Source: Tritrichomonas foetus
Taxonomy: Eukaryota > Parabasalia > Tritrichomonadida > Tritrichomonadidae
Direction of reading: 5' to 3'
DNA length: 50,669 nucleotides
Assembly (NCBI GenBank): GCA_001839685.1
Contig: MLAK01000890.1
Location: forward strand, 1 to 50,669
Shown here piece after piece: positions 10,605-21,500 of the stretch (within the stretch, counting starts at the first letter, position 1; every line of letters starts with the position of its first letter). The notes below the pieces were generated by a model, which worked only from the letters and a program-made list of their open reading frames with translations, ran no database searches and was not told the origin of the DNA. The translations under genes and the position numbers were made by a program.

Positions 10605-11507
10605 TTAATTAGCCTTTTTTTGTTTAAATACAGGTATCAATCGATTTATCAAATAAATGATTGGGTTGATATAATTAAAAAATATGGATTTCATGACCTC
10701 ATTACAAGCTGAAACCATTGTGATGACTATTTCTTGTATCGGTCGAACAATTACTCTCATTTTTTCATAAACAAAATAATAGAAAGCAGAAATGTATTTC
10801 AAAACTATGAGAAAAGCACTTTGGTGAGCAATCAAACGGAAGATTTTACCAAGAGTATTTGAAATCACAAAATATAATGGCCTTAGTATTTTGTTATGAA
10901 TCCAATCAGTTATTGCGAAAATTAAATCAATAACTCGAAAAATAAATCGCAAAATTGGCCAAATAACTCGACGAACAAATATAGTACAAATTTTAGAGAG
11001 AATTTCCCAAAAAAAGTCCCAAATTATATGCGTTTTACAATATATCAGATAGAATATATCAAAAATTGGGATAAGTATATAAAGGAATAAATTAATAATC
11101 AAAGGAAAAATAATATCTTGGAGCAGGAAAGTGAAAGATTTTTTGATAATCTTTTTGATTAGTTTAAAAATATGCTTAATTATTGCATATGTGATAACAA
11201 GTGGTGCAAAAAAACTGGTAATAAGTTTACCTGTTAACGTCGATGAAAAATCTTGTGTTCTGGGATTTTTGAAAATTAGATAAAAGAATGATAAAACAAC
11301 AGAACCAAAATATATGGCCAGACATAATGTTAATTGACTTACAATTCTACTCTCAGCATCATTTAATGTCTCTTGAGTATTTGATGTCATCATGATATCA
11401 TTTTCGGTCATAAAAAAATGATTAACGTTCCCAATTGAATGATCAAAAATTTGCCAATTTTTTTTGAAAGATGGTTTAATACAAACTACACAAACATTGT
11501 CTGACAT
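10605..11507 (-). CDS. Hydrophobic protein with Pro-centred amphipathic repeats, unknown
   Basis: 300 residues from the ATG at 11507 (an open TTG lies six codons upstream and is disregarded). After a polar N-terminus there is a strong membrane segment at ~58-78. Residues 92-296 are a run of hydrophobic helices with Lys/Arg at intervals, each beginning with a pattern like hhxP followed by hydrophobics: FAPLVI (P102), IFPLII (P135), IWPILR (P184), LRPLYF (P210), VRPIQE (P256), INPIIY (P282). Several spacings are 26 residues. This suggests a repeated helical unit, either several membrane spans or amphipathic helices lying on a membrane or lipid droplet. No family is recognised. It is one of four consecutive minus-strand genes (5.7-13.6 kb), interrupted only by the small plus-strand ORF. 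The stop lies in TAAA. Confidence 0.8.
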   Translation of the reverse strand: MSDNVCVVCIKPSFKKNWQIFDHSIGNVNHFFMTENDIMMTSNTQETLNDAESRIVSQLTLCLAIYFGSVVLSFFYLIFKNPRTQDFSSTLTGKLITSFFAPLVITYAIIKHIFKLIKKIIKKSFTFLLQDIIFPLIINLFLYILIPIFDIFYLIYCKTHIIWDFFWEILSKICTIFVRRVIWPILRFIFRVIDLIFAITDWIHNKILRPLYFVISNTLGKIFRLIAHQSAFLIVLKYISAFYYFVYEKMRVIVRPIQEIVITMVSACNEVMKSIFFNYINPIIYLINRLIPVFKQKKAN

Positions 11508-11553
11508 TTCACGTAGGCAACACAAATCTAAATTTTACGATTACTTTTCTTTC

Positions 11554-11599
<46 letters not shown>

Positions 11600-11810
11600 A
11601 TCATTTATGAATCTTTCAGGAAATGAAAACCTTAAATAATAATAATAATAATAAAAACACTTGAATATTTATTCCATTGGCATTTCTTTGTCCAGCAAAA
11701 ATACATAAATAATAATAAAAATCATGCAGAACTCCGTTTATAAAAGAAATATAATAATAACAATAAAAATAAAATGTATTGATAAACAAACAATGTTAAC
11801 ATAAAAGTGA
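11508..11810. other. Intergenic region with T43 tract and AAT repeat
   Basis: Short gap between two minus-strand genes. It holds a 43-base T run and an (AAT)n stretch near 11634-11654. On the coding strand of the downstream gene the T run is A43 about 50 bases before the start codon. Confidence 0.7.
11556..11598. repeat. T43 homopolymer tract
   Basis: 43 uninterrupted T, lying 49 bases upstream of the minus-strand gene start at 11507. Long poly(dA:dT) tracts exclude nucleosomes in other eukaryotes, so a promoter role is possible. The exact length may be unreliable because of sequencing slippage. Confidence 0.95.
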
Positions 11811-13574
11811 TCAGATTGAATTCGATGGGGAATTTTGACATAGCTTTTCTCTTAAAGTGCTTACATGTGTTGCTAACCCCTCTATATTGGCTCGTGCAAA
11901 ATCTAGTGGTGCAGAAAGGTTGTCTTGGGGCGCATAAGCTTGAACAAACCAATTTAATTGAAAGAGATCAGGTACGTCAGAAGCTGCCAAAGTTCCAAAA
12001 AGTAAAGAAAAAAGATCATCGAAACAAATAACTCGTTCAGCTTCTTCAGGTGAAACCAAACCGCGCGAAATTTTATGTTCAACAGCTCCATTTTGAATTT
12101 GGTCGATCGCTTTTTGAACTATAGAAAGAGCGTCTATTGGATTTGAACAAAAAGAAGCTTGTGTCAACAGTTTTGCCGCATTTCCGAATTCATTATCATT
12201 TAGAAAAACATCTCTCACTAATTCATCATGTAAATAAACACATTCACATTTGGTTAATTTAGACGAATTGGCTCCTTTATAAGATACGCTTTTATCTTTA
12301 TTTAATTCTTTCAATTCTTTATTATCTTCATTATCAGATTTACTGCTCAAAGTTTTGCTGTTTAGGGGATTTGAAATAGAATTGTTGAGTGGTAATATTT
12401 GAGAGTTTATTTGTTCGGATTGAAGAATATTTCGGTTTTCATTGATTTTGACAATTTTTTCGATTTTTGGGTTGATTTCTGGATCAAGGTTGAGGTTATC
12501 TTTTGAAGAAAGTGCTGAAATTTGACGAACAGGTAAGAATTCTATTGGCCAGTCATCCATAAAACCCATTTTCAAAGAATGAATTATCGAAATTGCTTCT
12601 CGATCAGGATTCTTACTAGTAAAGAAACTTTCATATTTTTCATAGATGCGGGCAAAGAGAATTCGGAATATAAAAGTGAGTAAAACTGAACATTCAGCAG
12701 GCTTTTTTAATGCTTTTGAATACGGTGATACCAATTCCCTTCCGAATTTAATTAATTCATTCACAAATTTTTCTGGTTGCATTGTTGGGAAAGTGGAAAT
12801 GAATTTGTCAATTTTAGGCAAAAATTTTGAATGTCGATTTAAGAGACACCTAGAAAGGGAAATCTCACAATCTTGTGGTGGAATATAGTTCGTTTCTTTT
12901 TCAATATTTTGAACAGAATCTTTGACAATTGTCTCAAGATATCCAGAAAAATTGTGAATCCACTTTGGTTTCTCAAACCTTTCGATTTGTTTTTTCAGAG
13001 TTTGAGCGTAAATAATGAGTCTATTTATATTGTTGACTTTTGGTAATGAATCAATTTCAACATTTTTCAAACTGTAAAAGCTTTCATTTATTTGAACGAT
13101 AGTGTTTTGTGGGACTATTTGGTTGATGTTTCTGAAAAAAATCATCGTTTCGTTCGAGAGATTTGCAAAATCAGCAAATTTAGAAAACCTAAAGTTTAAG
13201 AGTTCGATTTTACTTCTTTTAATTTCGTGTTCAGTAAAACAAAGTTTCCTCAAAGAAAAGTTTTCAGCCAGCTTTTCGTAAATTGGATAAACCGTTGTTG
13301 GAATTTCGATATTCGATATTCGCTCAATTTCTTTTGTAATTAGGACCAAATTGCGCTGAATCCTGTTTCCAAACGATATTAAGTCATTTAACTGTTGAGC
13401 GTGAATTTTCGTCCTTTTTAACAGAAATGTTTCTTTCTTTTTTTGTTTTTGTTGGATCGAATCTTGGCGAGTTTCGTTCTCGAATTCTTCTATCATGAAA
13501 TAATTGGCGATCGCTTGATTTGTCTCACACCATTTTGCAAACGAGGAGGCGAGTGAAGTTTCAGGTGCAGACAT
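11811..13574 (-). CDS. VPS9-domain-like protein (possible Rab5-family GEF)
   Basis: 587 residues from the ATG at 13574. The N-terminal 100 residues contain a Lys/Gln-rich, likely coiled-coil stretch. Residues ~380-440 are a low-complexity Asn/Ser/Lys linker. Residues ~440-570 resemble a VPS9 domain: helices with CVYLHDELV, then FDDLFSLLFGTL followed by VPDLFQLNWFVQAY, which parallels the family pattern DxxxPhhxhhh...PxLxxxxxhhxxF. VPS9 domains load GTP onto Rab5-type GTPases on early endosomes. The conserved Tyr of the GYYFTNL motif is not obvious here (DFARANIEGLATHVS), so activity is uncertain. It could instead be a helical trafficking protein with a chance resemblance. The gene stands alone, with 303 bases to the next gene. 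Confidence 0.85.
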   Translation of the reverse strand: MSAPETSLASSFAKWCETNQAIANYFMIEEFENETRQDSIQQKQKKKETFLLKRTKIHAQQLNDLISFGNRIQRNLVLITKEIERISNIEIPTTVYPIYEKLAENFSLRKLCFTEHEIKRSKIELLNFRFSKFADFANLSNETMIFFRNINQIVPQNTIVQINESFYSLKNVEIDSLPKVNNINRLIIYAQTLKKQIERFEKPKWIHNFSGYLETIVKDSVQNIEKETNYIPPQDCEISLSRCLLNRHSKFLPKIDKFISTFPTMQPEKFVNELIKFGRELVSPYSKALKKPAECSVLLTFIFRILFARIYEKYESFFTSKNPDREAISIIHSLKMGFMDDWPIEFLPVRQISALSSKDNLNLDPEINPKIEKIVKINENRNILQSEQINSQILPLNNSISNPLNSKTLSSKSDNEDNKELKELNKDKSVSYKGANSSKLTKCECVYLHDELVRDVFLNDNEFGNAAKLLTQASFCSNPIDALSIVQKAIDQIQNGAVEHKISRGLVSPEEAERVICFDDLFSLLFGTLAASDVPDLFQLNWFVQAYAPQDNLSAPLDFARANIEGLATHVSTLREKLCQNSPSNSI

Positions 13575-14499
13575 AAATTTAAAGTATCAGTTAAAAATCT
13601 CAAATCGTTGAATTGAATTGATAACTTCATACATTCAAAATCTGCCTATAACCTTTTCAAGTATTTTACAATATTCTATGAATTATTTAAATATTTGGTT
13701 ATTTTTTGGTATATTACATATATATATTATATTATTTAAATAATATTTTGATAGTAAAAGAATTAACACTACACAACATGGTATAAAAAGTCAATGAATT
13801 AATTTAACAATACTCACAAAAAGTTATTTTTGAGTAATAATAATTGAGTATTACTCAAAATCTGAATAGGAATATATTATTAACAAGCAAGTTAAAACAT
13901 GAAATACTGTTTTTTTCCATTACATATTGTGTATATGTATTAAAAATAGAATAGATAGCAGAAATAGCATTTATTTACCTCAAACTCGACACAATCTTTC
14001 CATCGAGAAAGATTTTTTAACAGTATTGAAATCGATTCTATACGTTTAATGGTTAACGTCCATTCAAACATTGAATGATGTATTCAAAAATGTTTTATTT
14101 CAAAGAAAGCGCATCAGAAAAATCGACCATTGATATTAGTGAATGACTAATATAGAACATATCATGTTACATTATTTTATGTTGAGAAAATCACAACATA
14201 TTCAAATTATCTCATTTGGATTTGATTCAGAATTTGAAGTATTATTTGGTCAGGTATCATCGCAATTTTTAATGGAATTTGAACGAGCTATAACTTCTCT
14301 GCAAGAAATAAGCAGATAAAAATTGAAGAGGAGAAGTCTCCCCTTTTCCCGCAATTCTTATCCAACTTGACAAGTTTTTCCTCTATTCCTTATTGATTTG
14401 TCAGACAATTCTCGAGCATTGACTGAATAAACATTAAAAAAGTTAGCATCGTCTCTTTGAATTGTTTCAAATGATCATTTGGTGTGGGCGGCTGTTTTT
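13575..14499. other. Intergenic region, mostly empty
   Basis: AT-rich sequence between the VPS9-like gene and the GT17 relic. The only open stretch noted is a 58-codon frame at 14143-14319. Possible decayed 5' part of the GT17 relic could not be aligned before about 14500. Confidence 0.5.
14143..14319 (+). CDS. Possible 58-residue ORF, doubtful
   Basis: ATG to TAA frame of 58 codons encoding a peptide with ISFGFDSEFEVLFGQVSSQF in the middle. It has a plausible amino-acid mix with a helical C-terminus, and no membrane segment. It may be a chance ORF or the remnant of a larger gene, since it lies next to a decayed glycosyltransferase copy. No family recognised. Confidence 0.2.
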   Translation: MTNIEHIMLHYFMLRKSQHIQIISFGFDSEFEVLFGQVSSQFLMEFERAITSLQEISR

Positions 14500-15107
14500 G
14501 ATTTCTATCATCCACTCATTAAACAGATAGAAGGATTGAATTTCAAAGAGACAGTCAAAGCGTAAAATATTGTAAAGCGATCTATCAGCTGATGTTCAAA
14601 ATGTGAAAATGGTGTAATGGTCAAATTAGCATTAAATTCGCCATTAAAGTACCGTTAATTGAAGCTAATGTGAATCAATCGTGGCAGCTTCAACTAAATG
14701 TGAAGATGATGGTGAAAATTTAAAGAGTTAGCGGGAAAAACAGCTCGAATTATTCATTTAATTCAATTTGGTTTTGAAGCAGATTCATAAGAAATTCATT
14801 TGGCAAGGTTTCTTATTCCACAATTGTTTTGTTCCTCACATTTTGGTAAAAGAATTGAGTGCGGCTGAAGCACGAAGCACTAATCCTCCAATCTACAAAC
14901 TTTTTGATAATTCTATTGCATGGAATGAAGTTGGAAATTCGGAAATACACAACAGTTGGAGTGTGTAAAGATAAAAATTATCTTCAATTATATGAAAAAT
15001 AAATTAGAAATTGACCAATTGTTGCTTCATGGCACAAATGTAATCCAAAACGATATCCAGCATTTTTTGATGATTTTGAATCTCTTGAGGAACCTCGATT
15101 TGAATGA
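14500..15107 (+). pseudogene. Relic of GT17-family glycosyltransferase, internally deleted
   Basis: Collinear with the gene at 15500-16960 but broken. Matching blocks: 14500-14760 against 15786-16055; the segment encoding HLIQFGFEADS at 14755-14790 against 16045-16080, where the next codon has become TAA; then a jump equal to a deletion of roughly 570 bases; then the block for VKELSAAEA at about 14845-14880 against AKELSATEA; and the C-terminal block WHKCNPKRYPAFF ending in TGA at 15107. Several frameshifts and stops are present. The whole family core, including the region that would hold the acidic GDxDE motif, is gone. It shows that the region downstream of the TAG in the neighbouring copy was coding in the ancestor. 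Confidence 0.85.
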
Positions 15108-15499
15108 AAACCAAAATCGGAGAGCTAAGAATCATTTTTCATAGAAAATGAAAGGTAAGGCTGAATAGAATAGAGATTTATTTATCTTTGTTCATTGTCT
15201 TTTTTAATATTGGAAAATTTGTTTGTTTATGTAATTTTTCTTTCCTCGTACCTTTTTATTTTTGGCTCTGTATTTTGTCAACCTTTATGGGAGTTGGCTA
15301 CCCACTGATATAATCTGTGTTGAATGACTTTCTGCTTTCATTTTGCAAAATAAAAAGACGTATAGCGTCATCAATACGAAATCTAACCAATATGTTTAGA
15401 GCCAAATATTTCGCTAATTATTTCTGTAAAATTTGATGTATTTCTCATAGAAAAACTTAATGGAAGTTCTCAATTTAATTCAAAAATTTTAAACATCAG
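15108..15499. other. Spacer between GT17 relic and GT17 gene
   Basis: About 390 AT-rich bases, probably the promoter region of the downstream copy. TCATAG near 15445 is the closest Inr-like match, about 53 bases before the ATG, which is further than usual. No gene seen. Confidence 0.5.
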
Positions 15500-16960
15500 A
15501 TGTGCGGTGGACCTTGGCAAGCAGTTCTCTTGTTCATATGGGTTTTTGAAATCTTTTTCATTACTATGATAAGTGACAACAATATAGAAACTCGGAATCC
15601 ATTTATCGAACCTTCACTTGTACTTCAAACTTTGAAAATCCCTATTATTCATGATGTTCAATTAAAAACACATCTTGAAGAAACAGCTTATGAAGTATTC
15701 GAATTTGGACCTGAATGGTATGATCAAATCAGGTCTTCAGGAAAACTTATTAATTTGACTGAAACGATGAAATTACACGAAGACATTAACAATCATCCAC
15801 TAATTGAAAAAGTGAAAGGAATGAATTTTAAAGAAATGGTGAAAGAATTAAAATTAACACGAGATTTAAAAACACTTGATGAAGTTGAACGAGGTGCCAT
15901 GGTTAAAGTAGTTACAGAATTTGCGATTAAAGAACCATTGGTTGAAATTGAAGAAACATGTGAACCTATTTTAGCCGCTTCAATTAAATGTGAAGATTAT
16001 GGTGAGAATTTGAATGGTGAACGCGAAAGACCAGCTCGAATTGGTCATTTAATTCAATTTGGTTTTGAAGCAGATTCATTAGAAATTCATTTACATGAGA
16101 TTTATGATTATATTGACAAATTTTTCATTGTTGAAGCGCAAAGAACACATTTCATGAATACACCAAAACCACTTATTTGGCCACAGCTTGCCAAACAAAA
16201 ACGTTTTTCCAAATTTTTAGACAAAATTGTTTATTTTGTTATCACTGATGAATTAATTGAAAATCATGCACAATCATCCGTCACAAATATTTGGCGAAAT
16301 GAAGGTATTCAAGAAGATTTAAGGTGGAGAATGTTTCTTGAATGGAATAAAAAACATGATAATTATTTTAAAGAAGATGATGTACTTGGTTTTGGTGATA
16401 CAGATGAAATTTCATCACGTCATAATTTAGCACTCATTAAAAAATGCAACTTAAAAGGAGTGACAGATATTGGGATTTGGTTTACATTTGGAACAGTTAG
16501 TAAATATCATAATTCGTGTTTTCATGTAAGAGGTCATTATGATAACCTTGGTGATCCAACATATTGGCCAGTGAAGGCGGCTATGGATAATTCCGAAAAG
16601 CCTTCAAGAAATCGTGGAAAATCACCATATCATTTATTAGGAGGACTTCATTTAACAAGATATCGTTATATTCCACATGTTTTGGCGAAAGAATTAAGTG
16701 CGACGGAAGCAGGAAATACGAATCATCCAATTTTCCAATTATTAGATCAATTATCGAATTCTGATGTTTCTCTACATGAAATGAAACTTCAAATGATGAA
16801 ATATATTGATAAATGGAGTGTAATTCGTGATTACTTTGATATGCCTAAAGATCGACTTGGAACCTTACCATTTGTTATTCCATAGTGGCTCAAATGTAAT
16901 CCTAAACGATATGGATCATTCTTTGATGAATATGAAACCATTGATCCTCGATATGAGTAA
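15500..16960 (+). pseudogene. GT17 (MGAT3-like) glycosyltransferase with in-frame TAG near the C-terminus
   Basis: Encodes a type II membrane protein of the GT17 family, whose animal member MGAT3 adds bisecting beta-1,4-GlcNAc to N-glycans in the Golgi. Seen: a signal-anchor at ~8-24; the family core from ~181 (IQFGFEADSLEIHLHEIYD, FFIVEAQRTH); the acidic metal-site motif GDTDEI at 299-304; and aromatic C-terminal blocks. The frame stops at TAG (16883-16885) after 461 residues, but the same frame continues for 24 codons (WLKCNPKRYGSFFDEYE...) to TAA at 16960. That extension matches the end of the neighbouring relic (WHKCNPKRYPAFFDDFE...). TAG followed by TGG suggests a TGG to TAG change in an ancestral Trp-Trp pair. 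The 461-residue product may still be active; it may also be early decay or a sequence error. Acceptor and donor cannot be deduced. Confidence 0.8.
16883..16885 (+). other. Premature TAG in the GT17 reading frame
   Basis: In-frame TAG after IP, directly followed by TGG and 23 further codons that are conserved in the upstream relic. A single G to A change explains it. TAG also ends other genes in this window, so recoding is unlikely. Confidence 0.85.
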
Positions 16961-17172
16961 TTTTTTATATTAATAAATTCTCTTAAAATATCTGCATCCT
17001 ATTCAATTTATGTTTCGGTTATATAAGATTACACTTCCAGAAGTAAGAACTCGACTTTCCTTTGAGTAGCTTTCAGACTATCTGTGATGATGAGTTTCAT
17101 CACCTTGGATTATGATGGCTATTTATCTTCACAATTTTTGAAGAGATTGTACGTTAAGGGAAAAACTCCATC

Positions 17173-18327
17173 ATGACACGAAAGCCTCCCACTGAGCATA
17201 AAATTTATCTATCCGCATCAGATTACTTTTCAGCCGACAAATATTTAAAGGAATCATTAATGATGTTCAAAACTAGTTTTAAAGGTGAATTACAATTCAT
17301 CCCAAGAGGCCCCTGCTCGACCGGCCAATACCAAGCACAACAAATGAAAGAATTTCCAAAGCACGTCGAAGAAGTTATCAAGCAGAACGGTTTGACGCCT
17401 TTCAAAGATCCATCAAATCCACAAATTATTTGTTGCAGAACAAACGCTCTCCCGCTGTGTGACAGGCACCCAAAGCTTCACTACACTCATGGAACAAAGC
17501 TCGACCCGCACCACCGAACAATTGTAATATATCCATTCAGATTTAAATTAAGAGAAAAGCAATTCAAGGAGAAATTGAAATGCTGGAGAGGTGAATTTAA
17601 AGGTATAGTAACGATTAAACCACAAGGTGGGTATTATTCAGTTAATCAAAAAGATCTGCCAAATTATATAATTAAAATTTGTAAAAGTTTAAGAATAAAA
17701 GCTGAAATTTCGAAAGAAAATCCAGCAATTATAGAATGTGATATGAAAACTTTACTTCCTCGAAGAAGAAAAAAGAGGCCAAATCTTAACACAAATAATC
17801 AAAATGCAAACGATCAAAATTCACAGAATCACAATACAAATGTTAATAAAGAATTAACATCTGAACTTGATCAAGAAAATAAAAATATTAATTCACAGGC
17901 AGATTCATCTTTAAATTCTTTATTAATTAATAAAGTTCCTCCTACAGAAAATGAAATTCAATCACTTACTCGTGATGTTGAAATTAAATTTAATAATTTC
18001 CCAAGAGTAATCACTGCAAAAACTAATACTGAAGATGATAATAAAGCACAATGTGCTTCTTTAGTTATGGTTGTTGATCTTCAAAACTTTAACGTTAATG
18101 CAGGAGGTGATTATGCTTGGGAAATCTTGATCTGGGCTGATTCGTACAAATTCTTAAATATTCATTTTCTGACTGGTCCTCCGTCACGTGTTCCACTTTT
18201 CAATGAGCCCAAAATTAGAAAACAATTGATTTCGATGATAAATCAATTAGCTTCTCAACACGAAATTCATTATTCTTATGAGATTTCCAAGCATAATAGT
18301 AACTTAGTAATATGTCGACATAAATAA
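17173..18327 (+). CDS. Protein with internal ~80-residue repeats, unknown function
   Basis: 384 residues. Two clear copies of a domain: residues ~15-90 and ~118-190. Both show a Lys-rich helix, then FKGELQFIPRG or FKGIVTIKPQGG, then Q..., a Pro-led amphipathic helix (FPKHVEEVIKQNGL, LPNYIIKICKSLRI) and an NPxII-C strand (NPQIICC, NPAIIEC). A more diverged third copy may form residues ~292-384 (VVDLQNF ... LVICRHK). Copies two and three are joined by a basic patch RRRKKR at 197-202, which could be a nuclear signal or bind nucleic acid, and by an Asn/Gln-rich linker. No known family is recognised. The ATG overlaps TCATG, and the stop lies in ATAAATAA. Confidence 0.85.
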   Translation: MTRKPPTEHKIYLSASDYFSADKYLKESLMMFKTSFKGELQFIPRGPCSTGQYQAQQMKEFPKHVEEVIKQNGLTPFKDPSNPQIICCRTNALPLCDRHPKLHYTHGTKLDPHHRTIVIYPFRFKLREKQFKEKLKCWRGEFKGIVTIKPQGGYYSVNQKDLPNYIIKICKSLRIKAEISKENPAIIECDMKTLLPRRRKKRPNLNTNNQNANDQNSQNHNTNVNKELTSELDQENKNINSQADSSLNSLLINKVPPTENEIQSLTRDVEIKFNNFPRVITAKTNTEDDNKAQCASLVMVVDLQNFNVNAGGDYAWEILIWADSYKFLNIHFLTGPPSRVPLFNEPKIRKQLISMINQLASQHEIHYSYEISKHNSNLVICRHK

Positions 18328-18522
18328 TTGAAAAACTAAATATAAATGTACTCAAGCGAAGATGTTAAAGTTAAACCTATACTTTAAAAAGAAATTAAAA
18401 ATATTTGTTTTGTAAAAAATAATATTTTTGTTATAATATTATGATTATATTTAAAAAAAAAAACGCTTTGATAAATACAATTATTTATTTCTAAACATAT
18501 GAGTAATCTTACTTTGAAGATC

Positions 18523-21500
18523 CTAAAAGTAAGGATCATCATCAAATGGATTGCTTGATTTATTTGAGTTGTGATCATTTGACTTTTTCTTTCTTTTGGG
18601 TCTTCTTCTATTGTTTCTCCGACCAGAATTTGTAGAGTTTGTTTGATTAGACAGATTTGATGTATTATTTGATGTTGACAATGTATCATCGTCGTCATCA
18701 TCGTCAAAATCAAAAATATTTTTTATTGGATTAGTTGGTGAGATAGAATGTTGTTCATCTAATTCATGTATATTTTGGGCAGACCCGCCTCTTCCTCTTT
18801 GGTTTCTGCCTCTACCTTGACCATTGTTTTCATTTCTACTAGGGTGAGGATTATTGCTTAGGTTGTGAGAAGAATCAAGAGAATTTGTATTGCGATTCAA
18901 AAGACGATTAACCTTCTCTTCATCTGGTTGGAAAATAGGGTTGATCACGTTTTGGTAACAACCTGAAAGTGAATTATATTGTTGCTGAAGATCTTGGCGT
19001 TGTTGTTTATGTTGTTGCTGAGTATATTGTTGTTGATTATTTTGATGATAATTTTGGTGAATATAATTCTGCGCTGGTTTAGGTGGAATAAAGTGTGGAA
19101 TTTGTAAATTATGCTGTTGTACTTGCTGTGAGGGCACGTAAGACGACATGATTAATGACTGCTGTTCTGGCTGATATTGCTGTTGTTTGGATTGTTTTTG
19201 TTTTGGCTGTCTTTGTTTACGTTGAGGCGAATTTTGGTAATCTTGTTGTTGTTTATTTGGTCTTTGGTTTGGTTGCTGATAATTGTTTTGTTCATTTAGA
19301 GGTTGTTCTTCTATATCTAGATCAAAAGCATTTTCTGCTGTTGAATCTTGCTTGGGTTTCTTATTTTTATGCTTCTTCCATTGACTAGGATCATGATTTT
19401 TCTGGAAATCTTGATAGTCCCGTTCAAATTCTATTTCACAATCGATTTCATATTTCGTTTTTTCTAATACTGGCACGCTGTCTTTATTCATCCTTAAAAC
19501 TGCAACAGCAGTGTCAATCGAATTTAATGTAATCCTTTTAACTTGTTCGACAAGTTCTCGCCTCTTCTTTTCAGGAAGTTGTTGTTCCTGTTTTCTGGGA
19601 TTATAACCAAATCCAAATTCGTTTTGAATTACATATTTTCTTCCTCCACTTGATTCAAAGATAGATTTAGTTTCTTTAAATGATTCCATTGCATTTCTAT
19701 TTCCATTCATGCAGAAGAAAATTAAGCCTTTTTCAGCAGCCTGATGAATTAATTGTGGAAATAGTTGATCATGTTCATCTTGCATTTTTCGATAGATATC
19801 GCAATTTATTTTTTCTGTACTGTTATATTTTATTTCTGGAACATCATAAACCTTGTCATTGGCAAATCTTTCACCATGTCCAGGAGCGTCAGCGATGTGA
19901 ATTACAACTTTTGAGCTGTTTTCATCCCAATTTAATCTTAAAAGTGATTGATAACCGGAGACCCAATCTTCCGGGCCATCTCCTCCACCGCCTTTCGCCT
20001 CAATATGTGATAAGAAATCTGCTAATTTTTCGGCAGAATTATCAAGTTGGGAAATTTCAACTATATCAGTCTTTTTTCTTTGTATTAGGGTTGTTAATGC
20101 TGTATCTCGATAAATAACTGCACCAAATCTAAATTGATTTTCTGCAAATCTTTCTTGGCATTTATTTGCAATATCAATACAGCTATCACGAACTGCATCA
20201 ATGAAAAATCTCATTGAACCTGTTCCATCAATCAGAAAAACAAGATCAACTTTTTCATTTGCAATATAAGCGCGATGTTGTGATTTAGCTTTATTAATTT
20301 TAATTTTAATATTTTCGAAACTTTCAGGTTTAACAAATCGTGGTTCGATTTCTTTACCCATAATAATAAATTTCTTTTCTAAGTTTAAGTTGTATACAGC
20401 AATGTTGTTCACGTATCGATGAATTCCTTCTTCATTTAATTCATAGAAAAGTTTAGAAAATCCACAATCAATAATAATATCGCCGTCTTTTGATGAAATT
20501 GGTGATGAATAATACATTGAGGAAATTCCACCACTAGATGAATAAGAAAAAGGCTTAAATGGCGAAATATCACTTTCAGTAGCATATTTTAATCCACTTA
20601 AATCTGAATAATTATCAATTTCATCTTGTGTTTCTGGTCCAGCAATAGCAGAAGCAATTGTTTCACCTTCATATAAGCGTGAAATGTTGAAATTGAAATG
20701 TGGTTTTTCATATCCTTCCCATTCAATTAAACTTTTATTATCAAATGAGCTTTTCTTTTTTTGCTTAATGTTATTTGGCGTTAAAGTTTGGCAACCTTTA
20801 TCATCACCACCAATATGAAAATTAACAGATTGTTGTTGACCGTTAATCGAAAATTTGGCTTTTTTCAGGAATAAGTTACATTCTGCTGTTAGTGGATAAT
20901 TATCAGTCCAGAAAATTAATGAGCCACCACGATGCCAATATTCGATTGTAAAACGAATGAATTCTTCAAATAGATTTGCATAATCACTCTTATCCGGCAT
21001 TTTGCCATCATTTCTTCCACAAATTATCCAAACTTGAGAAAATTCTCCACCTCGCATAAGTTTCATTGCATCTCTGTAATTTTTAACAATTTTCGGTTCC
21101 ATTCCAAATTCGACTAAAGATTTTATGACACTTCGTTTTCCGTCGGTTCCATTTCGGAGTACTTCTTCAGATATTTCTTTCTGTTCAGAATTAGAAAGTG
21201 AATAGTCCCAGAACAAGCAAATCAAAATTTTCACTCCTTGGTAGTTGCCTTTCTTACCAAGATCATAACTTGATATTAAAGTTCCAGCATTTCCAATTTT
21301 TCCATTTATTTCAATAATGACATCCTTTCCATTTTTAATCATAGGATTATAAAGGTTTTCATAGACAGCCACCTTTCTTTTAACTCTATCTAATTCATTA
21401 TAAAGATCTCTGAAAACTAATTTATTTTTATTAAACATTTCATTGGAGAGCTGATCTATTAATTCTTGAGTAACACAACTTATGTCAAAATAAGATGTTT

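Noticed and set aside
16883..16885. TAG recoded as an amino acid
   Set aside because: TAG is the final stop of several other genes here (5694, 7248, 18523 and 46313), so reassignment is unlikely.
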